NCBI GenBank assembly: GCA_035934995.1
Contig: DASYXI010000016.1
Coordinates: 1-63,338 of the forward strand
Source of the DNA: REEB95 sp035934995
GTDB lineage: Bacteria > Pseudomonadota > Alphaproteobacteria > ATCC43930 > CGMCC-115725
Direction of reading: 5' to 3'
Length of the DNA stretch: 63,338 bases
The notes below the pieces were generated by a model, which saw nothing but the letters and a program-made list of their open reading frames with translations, was not told the DNA's origin and ran no database searches. The stretch's first letter is position 1. Each line of letters starts with the position of its first letter. Positions 32,694 through 39,232 of this stretch are shown here, one piece after another. A program made the position numbers and the translations under genes.

Positions 32694-34550
32694 ATGCACC
32701 GGTACGACGTGATTGTCATCGGCGGCGGCCACGCCGGCTGCGAGGCAGCCGACGCGTCCGCGCGGCTCGGCGCCCGTACCCTGTTGCTAACCCATCGCCG
32801 GTCGACCATTGGCGAGATGTCCTGCAATCCGGCCATCGGCGGTTTGGCCAAGGGCCACCTGGTCAGAGAAATTGATGCCCTCGACGGACTAATGGCGCGT
32901 GCGATCGATCGCGCTGGCATCCAGTTCCGCATGCTCAATCGCAGCAAGGGTCCGGCGGTGCGGGGTCCGCGGGCGCAGGCCGATCGCAAGCTCTATCGCC
33001 GGGCGATGCAGGATTTGCTGGCCGCGCGGGCGGGTCTGGAGATCCGCGAAGGCGAGGCGGCGGCGCTGACTTTCGACGCGGCCGGCCGCTGTACCGGGGT
33101 GGAAACCGCTGATGGCGCGCGGCTTTTGGCCGGTGCTGTCGTGATCACCACGGGCACCTTCCTGCGCGGGCTCATCCATATCGGCGAAGCCAAGACCGCA
33201 GCCGGCCGCGTCGGCGAGCCGCCTTCGCTGCGCCTGGCGCAGAGCCTGATACAGGCGGGTTTCGTCCTAGGCCGGCTCAAAACCGGTACCCCGCCGCGGC
33301 TCGATGGCAAGACCATCGATTGGTCCGCGCTCGAGGCCCAGCCCGGCGACGACCCGCCGGAGCCGTTTTCCTTCCTGACCGAGCGCATCACGACGCCGCA
33401 GATCGTCTGCCATATCACCGCGACGACGCCGGCGAGCCACGCGCTGATCCGCGCCAATCTGCACCGGGCGCCGATGTATTCCGGCCAGATCGATAGCATC
33501 GGGCCGCGCTATTGCCCGTCGATCGAGGACAAGGTGGTCCGCTTTGCCGAACGCGAACGGCATCAGATTTTCCTCGAGCCGGAGGGGCTCGACGACGACA
33601 CCGTCTATCCCAACGGGATTTCGACCTCGTTGCCGGCGGCCGTTCAAGCCGAGCTGCTGGCCACGATTCCGGGCCTCGAACGCGCCCGTATGGTGCGGCC
33701 GGGCTACGCCATCGAATACGATTTCGTCGACCCGCGCGAGCTCCGGCCAACCCTCGAAACCCGCAGGATTCCTGGGCTTTTCTTGGCTGGCCAAATCAAC
33801 GGCACGACCGGTTATGAGGAAGCGGCGGCACAAGGCCTGATCGCCGGGCTCAATGCCGCGCTCACGGCCGCCGGCGGCGGCCGGGAATTCGTCCTCGACC
33901 GCGCCAGCGCCTATATCGGCGTGCTGGTCGACGACCTTGTTTCACGTGGAACAAGCGAGCCCTATCGCATGTTCACGTCCCGCGCCGAATACCGGCTCAC
34001 GCTCCGCGCCGACAATGCCGACCAGCGTTTGACGCCGACGGGTATCGCACTTGGCTGCGTTGGCCAGGACCGTCGGGTCGCATTCGCGGCGAAGGCCGAA
34101 GCACTCGACGGCGCCCGCGCCTTGGTCCGCCGGTTGAGCATGACGCCGAGCGAATTGCGCCGTCATGGCCTCGCGATCAATGCGGACGGTATTCGCCGCT
34201 CAGCGGCCGATCTGTTGGCCTATGCCGAAATCGATCTGGCTCGGCTATCGGCCATTTGGCCCGAACTGGCCGCGATGCCCCGGCCGATTGCCGAGCAGCT
34301 CCAGATCGATGGTCGTTATTCCGGCTATCTCGAGCGCCAGGCCGAGGAAATCGCTGCCTTCCGGCGCGATGAAGCGCTCAAGCTGCCGTCCGATCTAAAC
34401 TATGACGCCATCGGTTCGCTGTCGGCGGAAATCCGCCTCAAGTTGCGGGCCAGTCGGCCGGAAACCTTGGGTGCCGCGGCGCGCGTTTCGGGGGTGACAC
34501 CGGCGGCGCTGGTCGCGCTGCTGCGCCATGTGCGGCGGCCGGCGGCATGA
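32694..34550 (+). CDS. mnmG: tRNA uridine 5-carboxymethylaminomethyl modification enzyme MnmG (GidA)
   Basis: FAD-dependent partner of MnmE. 618 residues; dinucleotide-binding IGGGHAGCEAADASARLGA (8-26), the signature GPRYCPSIEDKV (about 266-277) and GQINGTTGYEEAAAQGLIAGLNAAL (about 365-389). A parS site lies inside the coding region at 33938. The stop overlaps rsmG by 4 bases. Confidence 0.97.
   Translation: MHRYDVIVIGGGHAGCEAADASARLGARTLLLTHRRSTIGEMSCNPAIGGLAKGHLVREIDALDGLMARAIDRAGIQFRMLNRSKGPAVRGPRAQADRKLYRRAMQDLLAARAGLEIREGEAAALTFDAAGRCTGVETADGARLLAGAVVITTGTFLRGLIHIGEAKTAAGRVGEPPSLRLAQSLIQAGFVLGRLKTGTPPRLDGKTIDWSALEAQPGDDPPEPFSFLTERITTPQIVCHITATTPASHALIRANLHRAPMYSGQIDSIGPRYCPSIEDKVVRFAERERHQIFLEPEGLDDDTVYPNGISTSLPAAVQAELLATIPGLERARMVRPGYAIEYDFVDPRELRPTLETRRIPGLFLAGQINGTTGYEEAAAQGLIAGLNAALTAAGGGREFVLDRASAYIGVLVDDLVSRGTSEPYRMFTSRAEYRLTLRADNADQRLTPTGIALGCVGQDRRVAFAAKAEALDGARALVRRLSMTPSELRRHGLAINADGIRRSAADLLAYAEIDLARLSAIWPELAAMPRPIAEQLQIDGRYSGYLERQAEEIAAFRRDEALKLPSDLNYDAIGSLSAEIRLKLRASRPETLGAAARVSGVTPAALVALLRHVRRPAA
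33938..33953. other. parS site 2 (inside mnmG)
   Basis: TGTTTCACGTGGAACA is a perfect 16-base match to the reverse complement of TGTTCCACGTGAAACA, a full parS. It is within the mnmG coding sequence, where it encodes parts of a Val-Ser-Arg-Gly-Thr stretch (LVSRGTSEP), an MnmG motif commonly compatible with parS. Confidence 0.95.
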
Positions 34551-35182
34551 TGCTGCAAGTCAACGATCGTCCGGTTTCGACCCGCCTGACGGCCGAGGGC
34601 TTTGCCAGGCTTGTGGCTGTTCCACGTGAAACGCTGGACCGGCTCCAGGCCTATGTCGCGTTGCTGACGGCGTGGAATCGCCGGATCAATTTGGTCGGGG
34701 CCAATACCATCGGCGATGTTTGGCGTCGGCACATTCTCGATTCGGCCCAGCTCATGCCGCTGCTTCCGAGCGGCGCGCGGATTGTGGTCGATGTCGGCAG
34801 CGGGGCGGGACTGCCCGGTCTCGTGTTGGCGATGCTCGGCGTGCCCGACATGCACCTGGTCGAAAGCGACCAGCGCAAGGCGGTATTTTTGCGCGAGGCG
34901 CAGCGCGTCACCGGCACGCCCGTCACCATCCACAGCCAGCGGGCGGAGCGCATGGCGCCCATTGCGGCGGATGCCGTCGTGGCGCGGGCCGTTGCGCCTG
35001 TGGATAATCTACTACTAATGGTGGACAAATTCCGCAAAACCCACACTATATGCTTGTTTTTGAAGGGTAAGGGGGTCGACGAGGAATTGACCCACTTGCC
35101 ACCGGCGCTGAAGATGAAGGCGCAGATTCTGCCGAGCCGGAGCGACCCCACCGGTCGCATCCTGCGTCTCGAAGGGCCTTGA
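34547..35182 (+). CDS. rsmG: 16S rRNA (guanine527-N7)-methyltransferase RsmG (GidB)
   Basis: Methylates G527 of 16S rRNA; loss gives low-level streptomycin resistance in several bacteria. 211 residues; SAM motif VVDVGSGAGLPGLVLA (about 83-98), and VARAVAPVDNLL (about 145-156). The start ATG overlaps the mnmG stop; ATG 34550 is an equal alternative. Codons from about 35003 to 35062 are oddly A+T-rich (three CTA Leu in a row, ATA, TTG, TTT, AAA) and cover a perfect DnaA box. A parS site lies near the 5' end. Confidence 0.95.
   Translation: MMLQVNDRPVSTRLTAEGFARLVAVPRETLDRLQAYVALLTAWNRRINLVGANTIGDVWRRHILDSAQLMPLLPSGARIVVDVGSGAGLPGLVLAMLGVPDMHLVESDQRKAVFLREAQRVTGTPVTIHSQRAERMAPIAADAVVARAVAPVDNLLLMVDKFRKTHTICLFLKGKGVDEELTHLPPALKMKAQILPSRSDPTGRILRLEGP
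34618..34633. other. parS site 3 (inside rsmG)
   Basis: TGTTCCACGTGAAACG matches TGTTNCACGTGAAACA at 15 of 16 positions (last base differs). With sites 1 and 2 it makes a cluster of three parS within 2 kb, immediately upstream of parA. Confidence 0.93.
34999..35007 (-). other. Perfect DnaA box in rsmG
   Basis: The plus strand reads TGTGGATAA, the reverse complement of TTATCCACA. It is the only perfect copy I found by eye in the window. On the minus strand it is directly preceded by TAGTAGTAG and one A. A second, weaker match (TTGTCCACC, 7/9, minus strand) lies 12 bases to the right. Confidence 0.75.
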
Positions 35183-36024
35183 TGGAACCGCTGGCGCAAA
35201 CTGCAGAGCTGGTTCCGGCCGCCGGGCCGGCGGCCCCAGCGCGCGTCATCGCCATTGCCAATCAAAAGGGCGGCGTCGGCAAAACCACCACCGCGATCAA
35301 CCTCGCCACGGCCCTGGCAGCGGCCGGCGAATCCGTGCTGCTGGTCGATTTCGATCCGCAAGGCAACGCCTCGACCGGTCTCGGCATATCCCGACAGGCC
35401 CGGACCGTGACGAGCTACGACGTGCTGTTGGGCGCGCGCGACCTCGCCGCCGCCGTCGTGCAAACCGCGGTGCCGCGGCTCGCCATCGTGCCGGCGTCGG
35501 TCGACCTGTCGGGTGCCGAGCTCGAGCTGGTCGATGCCGAGCGCCGCGAGTACCGCTTGCGCGACGCGCTCGCCGGCAAGCTCGGCCAGTTTCGCTACGT
35601 GCTGATCGATTGTCCGCCGTCGCTCGGCCTGCTGACGCTCAACGCGTTGGTCGCGGCGCACGCCGTGCTGGTGCCGCTGCAGTGCGAGTTCTACGCGCTC
35701 GAAGGTCTATCGCATCTGGTCAAGACGATCGAGCGCGTCAAAGGCAAACTCAACCCCGCGCTCGAGATCCAGGGCGTGGTGCTGACCATGTTCGACAAGC
35801 GCAACAATCTCTCCGACTTGGTCGCGGCCGACGTGCGCGGGCACTTTGGCGCCAAGGTTTATGAAACCGTAATTCCGCGCAACGTGCGCATCTCCGAAGC
35901 GCCGTCGCACGGCAAGCCGGTGCTGCTCTACGATTTCCGGTGTCCGGGCGCGCAAGCCTACGTCCATCTCGCGGGCGAGGTGCTCAAGCGCGAACGTTCG
36001 CTGATCGAGCGCATCGCGTCATGA
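35182..36024 (+). CDS. parA: Chromosome-partitioning ATPase ParA
   Basis: Walker-type ATPase that moves ParB-parS complexes along the nucleoid. 280 residues; deviant Walker A QKGGVGKTTTAINLA (about 30-44), Walker A' LVDFDPQGNASTGLG and Walker B YVLIDCPPSLGLLTLNAL. A 20-residue N-terminal extension before RVIAIANQKGG. The start codon overlaps the rsmG stop as TGATG. Its own stop overlaps parB as ATGA. Confidence 0.96.
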   Translation: MEPLAQTAELVPAAGPAAPARVIAIANQKGGVGKTTTAINLATALAAAGESVLLVDFDPQGNASTGLGISRQARTVTSYDVLLGARDLAAAVVQTAVPRLAIVPASVDLSGAELELVDAERREYRLRDALAGKLGQFRYVLIDCPPSLGLLTLNALVAAHAVLVPLQCEFYALEGLSHLVKTIERVKGKLNPALEIQGVVLTMFDKRNNLSDLVAADVRGHFGAKVYETVIPRNVRISEAPSHGKPVLLYDFRCPGAQAYVHLAGEVLKRERSLIERIAS

Positions 36025-36905
36025 TCGAAAAGCGCGGATTGGGCCGCGGCCTGTCGGCCTTGCTCGGCGAAGACGCGTCGGCGCCGGAGCGCGATACGGC
36101 GGCGCCGGCCAAAGGCACGCGGACCGTGCCGATCGACCAGATCTATCCGGGCTGGTTCCAGCCGCGCCGCAATTTCGACGAAACCGAATTGAGCGCACTG
36201 GTCGAAAGCATCGTCGCGCAAGGCATACTCCAGCCGCTACTGGTGCGGCCGCATCCGAAATTCGCCGGCGCCTTCGAGATTCTCGCCGGCGAACGCCGTT
36301 GGCGCGCGGCGCAGCGCGCGCATCTGCACGAAGTGCCGGTGCTGGTGAAGGAGATCGGCGACCGCGAGGCGCTCGAGATCGCGCTGGTCGAAAACATCCA
36401 GCGCAGCGATCTCAACGCCATCGAGGAGGCGCAAGGCTTTAAGCGCCTGATCGACGAATTCGGCCATACCCAGGAGGCGCTGGCGACCGCGCTCGGCAAA
36501 AGCCGCAGCCACATCGCCAATCTTTTGCGGCTGCTGACGCTGCCGCAGGAGATCAAGGACATGGTCGCCGACGGACGGCTGAGCATGGGTCACGCGCGCG
36601 CGCTGGTCGGGCTCGATGCGGACAAGGCGCTGGCGTTGGCGCAGACCATCGTGCGCGACGGCTTGAGCGTGCGCGAGACCGAACGCGCCGCGAAGCCGCC
36701 GGAAGAAGCCCAGTTCGTCACGCACAAGCCGCGCGGCGGCCGCCGGCGCGATGCCAACATCGTCGCGCTCGAGCGCGAGCTGTCCGAGACCTTGGGCCTC
36801 AAGGTCGAGATCGCTTTCGACGGCAAGCGCGGCGCGCTCACCATCCGCTACGCGTCGCTCGATCAGCTCGACGACGTGCTCACCAAGCTCCGCGCCAAGC
36901 CCTGA
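36021..36905 (+). CDS. parB: Chromosome-partitioning protein ParB
   Basis: CTPase clamp and parS-binding protein. 294 residues: N-terminal start MIEKRGLGRGLSALLG (ParA-stimulating tail), CTP-binding motifs GILQPLLVRP and GERRWRAAQRA (C and P motifs), ENIQRSDLNAIEEAQGF, HTH with LGKSRSHIANLLRLL (about 153-167), and a C-terminal dimerisation domain. Three parS targets lie 1.4-3.4 kb upstream. Confidence 0.96.
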   Translation: MIEKRGLGRGLSALLGEDASAPERDTAAPAKGTRTVPIDQIYPGWFQPRRNFDETELSALVESIVAQGILQPLLVRPHPKFAGAFEILAGERRWRAAQRAHLHEVPVLVKEIGDREALEIALVENIQRSDLNAIEEAQGFKRLIDEFGHTQEALATALGKSRSHIANLLRLLTLPQEIKDMVADGRLSMGHARALVGLDADKALALAQTIVRDGLSVRETERAAKPPEEAQFVTHKPRGGRRRDANIVALERELSETLGLKVEIAFDGKRGALTIRYASLDQLDDVLTKLRAKP

Positions 36906-36909
36906 CGCG

Positions 36910-37392
36910 ATGGCCGCGAAGGCGCCGGTCGCCGTCGTCGCCGCTGCGGTCGCACCCAACGCGAAACCGTCGGCCTATCCGGAACCGTTCTATTCGCGCG
37001 TGCTCGGACGACAGAAGCGCGCGCTCGGCGATGTTTTCGGCCTCAAGAATTTCGGCGTCAACCTGACGCGGCTCGCGCCGGGAGCGATCTCGGCGCTGCG
37101 GCACGCGCACTCGGCGCAGGATGAATTCATCTACATCGTCGAAGGCGAGCCGGTGCTGGTGACCGACGCCGGCGAAACGCCGCTCAAGCCGGGCATGTGC
37201 GCGGGCTTCAAGGCGGCTTCGGGCGACGCGCACCAGCTGATCAATCGCACGGCGCGCGAAGTGATCTATCTCGAAGTCGGCGACCGCTTCGTCCCGGATG
37301 ACGTCGCTTATCCCGACGACGACATTCGCGGCACGCACGACGCGGCCGGCAAGCGAATCTTCCTGCGCAAGGACGGTCGGCCGTTTGACTGA
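36910..37392 (+). CDS. Cupin-domain protein
   Basis: 160 residues with one double-stranded beta-helix cupin (about 55-140). Motif 1 metal ligands are in LRHAHSAQDEFIYIVEGEP (His, His, Glu); motif 2 is GDAHQLINRT. It resembles small cupins sometimes annotated as transcriptional regulators or sugar isomerases, but no extra domain is present and the substrate is unknown. It starts 4 bases after the parB stop and may be co-transcribed. Confidence 0.85.
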   Translation: MAAKAPVAVVAAAVAPNAKPSAYPEPFYSRVLGRQKRALGDVFGLKNFGVNLTRLAPGAISALRHAHSAQDEFIYIVEGEPVLVTDAGETPLKPGMCAGFKAASGDAHQLINRTAREVIYLEVGDRFVPDDVAYPDDDIRGTHDAAGKRIFLRKDGRPFD

Positions 37393-37408
37393 GACGCGTG
37401 CCGCCGTT

Positions 37409-37567
37409 TCAGGCGGCTTTCGTCGCCATCATCTTCTTGCGGGCATCTTCGAGCGACAGCTTGGCGACGCCGACGATATGCGACGCTTCAGGATGTTGCT
37501 TGGCCGTCAGCCATTCCTCGATGAAGTCCAACCAGTCCACCACCAAATCGATTTCCGACATGTCCAT
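37409..37567 (-). CDS. 52-residue acidic/helical small protein of unknown function
   Basis: A short gene opposite the cupin. The ATG at 37567 (second ATG at 37561) has GGGGGAG about 9 bases upstream. The product begins MDMSEIDLVVDWLDFIEEWL and ends EDARKKMMATKAA: an amphipathic acidic N-terminal helix, HPEASH, and a basic C-terminal helix. G/C-rich third positions fit a real gene of this genome. I do not recognise the family. It stops close to the convergent cupin gene and lies downstream of holA on the same strand. Confidence 0.6.
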   Translation of the reverse strand: MDMSEIDLVVDWLDFIEEWLTAKQHPEASHIVGVAKLSLEDARKKMMATKAA

Positions 37568-37655
37568 AGGCAACTTCTCCCCCGAACGATTGCGCTCTCC
37601 GGGTGCGTGCGCCAGCCATGCCCTGGGATATCTATCCTGCCACAGATTTGCCTCG

Positions 37656-37673
37656 GGCGATCAAATGATCGCC
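37656..37673. repeat. Perfect 8-bp inverted repeat between holA and the 52-residue gene
   Basis: GGCGATCA-AA-TGATCGCC. No T-run follows on the minus strand, so it is as likely an operator or REP-type element as a terminator for holA. Confidence 0.5.
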
Positions 37674-37680
37674 GTCGGCA

Positions 37681-38724
37681 TCAGGATGCGCGTTGCGATT
37701 CCGCCTGCATCGCGCCGCGTGCAATGCGCAGTAAAGCGGCACGGCAAATAGTTTCATCCTTCATGCCCGACGATTTGGCCTGGCGTTCGGCCTCGACGAG
37801 CGCCGCCAGCACGGCCGCGCCGCGCCGTGCCGGCCAAAGCCGCAATTGGCGCTTGAAACTATCTTTTATTTTAAAAAACAGCGGCGGTCGCACGGCGGCA
37901 ATCGCCTCGTCCACGCTGGCACCGTCATCAAGCCGCGCCGCCGTCCGGTGGAGTTGCGTGAAATGCCGCAACGCGGCGCGCAGGATGCGGATCGGCGATT
38001 CACCTTCGGCCAGCGCCCGCGTCAAGGCGCGCTCGCACGCGGCCGGGTCGCCTTCGGCGGCCGCGAGGATGGCGTCATCGAGCGACAAGTCGGCGCTGTC
38101 GCCGACCAGCGCCGCGGCTTCGTTACGCGACACGGTGCCGCCGTCGCCGGCATAGAGCGCGAGCTTTTCGAGCTCCCGGCGGCTCAAGGCACGGTCGCCG
38201 CCCAACGACCCGACCAGATAAGGCACCGCGTCGGGCGCCAAATTGATGCGGTGAGCGCGCGCGACCTCGCGCACCAGCGCCTCGATCTCGCGCGGTCCGT
38301 CGAGATAACAGGCGATCGCGGCGGCGTTCTTGGCGCCCTCGAAGGCGCGGCGCAGACTTGAGCGCGGCTTCAGATCGCCACCCTCGACGATCACGAAACC
38401 GTCGCCGGCCGGCGGATCGGCAAGGTAGCGCGCGAACAGTGCGCCGACGGCGTCGCCGGCATCGGTCACATGCACCAGGCGTCGGCCGTCCATGAGCGAC
38501 AGTTGCGCCGCCTCGTCGTGCAAGCGCGTCGGTGCCGCGAGCAGCGCATCCGCCGTCAAGGCTGCGACCCGGAAGGCGTCCTTCGGATCAGGAACGATGG
38601 CGCGCGCCAGCCGCGCGGCGCGCTCGCCGACCAGACCGCGATCGGGGCCATAGACCATGCAGGCGCGCAGGACCGGATCGGGCGCCGCGAGAAAGGATTC
38701 AATGCGGCGGGTTTCGAGCTTCAC
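37681..38724 (-). CDS. holA: DNA polymerase III delta subunit
   Basis: Clamp-loader subunit that opens the beta ring. 347 residues; N-terminal segment LRACMVYGPDRGLVGERA (about 18-35) corresponds to the nucleotide-domain-like fold, SLMDGRRLVHV (about 76-86) and LSRRELEKLALYAG (about 202-215) are family motifs. I take the GTG at 38724, 4 bases after the lptE stop, giving (M)KLETRRIESFL. The order leuS-lptE-holA is typical of proteobacteria. Confidence 0.92.
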   Translation of the reverse strand: MKLETRRIESFLAAPDPVLRACMVYGPDRGLVGERAARLARAIVPDPKDAFRVAALTADALLAAPTRLHDEAAQLSLMDGRRLVHVTDAGDAVGALFARYLADPPAGDGFVIVEGGDLKPRSSLRRAFEGAKNAAAIACYLDGPREIEALVREVARAHRINLAPDAVPYLVGSLGGDRALSRRELEKLALYAGDGGTVSRNEAAALVGDSADLSLDDAILAAAEGDPAACERALTRALAEGESPIRILRAALRHFTQLHRTAARLDDGASVDEAIAAVRPPLFFKIKDSFKRQLRLWPARRGAAVLAALVEAERQAKSSGMKDETICRAALLRIARGAMQAESQRAS

Positions 38725-38728
38725 CGGC

Positions 38729-39232
38729 TCAGCGCGCGGCCGTTTGCTGCCGCGACCAGAGCGACAGCTGCATGTAAATCGCGTCGGCGAGATCCTCGAT
38801 GGCGCGCTCGCGCGCATCGTCCTGGGCGACGGTCGCCGCCCAAGCGTCGTTTTGCAGGTTAAAGGCGCTGACCGTTCGGCTGCTGCCGGCGATATTGATG
38901 CCGGCGCCGCGCAACGTATAGTTCGCACCGGCATTGACCTCCGAACGGGTCGACGTCGCGTTGCGCTGGATGCCGAGATCGGTCAGGGTCAAAGTCAAAA
39001 TAACGCTCAGCGTGTAAAGCGTCGGCGTCGTCACGCCACGCGGGTTGAGCTTTTCGCGCAGCGCCAACTCCAACAGCTGGCCTTCGCGGTCCGGAATCGG
39101 GTCGACCTTGATGGCGGCAAGCCGAGGATCGTATTCGCCCGCGGTATGGCCGCCGTAGAGCGGATGGAAGCCGCAACCGGCGAGCGGTGCTGAGGCGAGC
39201 GCCGCCAGGATGCCGCGCCTAGACCACGACAT
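38729..39232 (-). CDS. lptE: LPS-assembly lipoprotein LptE
   Basis: 167-residue outer-membrane lipoprotein that plugs the LptD barrel during lipopolysaccharide export. Lipobox PLAGC with Cys20 after a short signal (MSWSRRGILAALASA); mature part FHPLYGG is the family hallmark at the N-terminus, followed by YTLSVILTLTLTDLGI. The start overlaps the leuS end by 14 bases. The organism therefore probably makes LPS. Confidence 0.9.
   Translation of the reverse strand: MSWSRRGILAALASAPLAGCGFHPLYGGHTAGEYDPRLAAIKVDPIPDREGQLLELALREKLNPRGVTTPTLYTLSVILTLTLTDLGIQRNATSTRSEVNAGANYTLRGAGINIAGSSRTVSAFNLQNDAWAATVAQDDARERAIEDLADAIYMQLSLWSRQQTAAR

Noticed and set aside
35001..35060. Frameshift or sequencing error in rsmG as cause of the odd codons
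   Set aside because: The frame stays open and the following residues CLFLKGKGVDEEL fit the family, so the protein is continuous.
37398..37751. A 117-codon frame on the plus strand between the cupin gene and holA
   Set aside because: Its product is Ser/Cys-rich and without pattern; the 52-codon frame on the minus strand has a better Shine-Dalgarno and codon bias.
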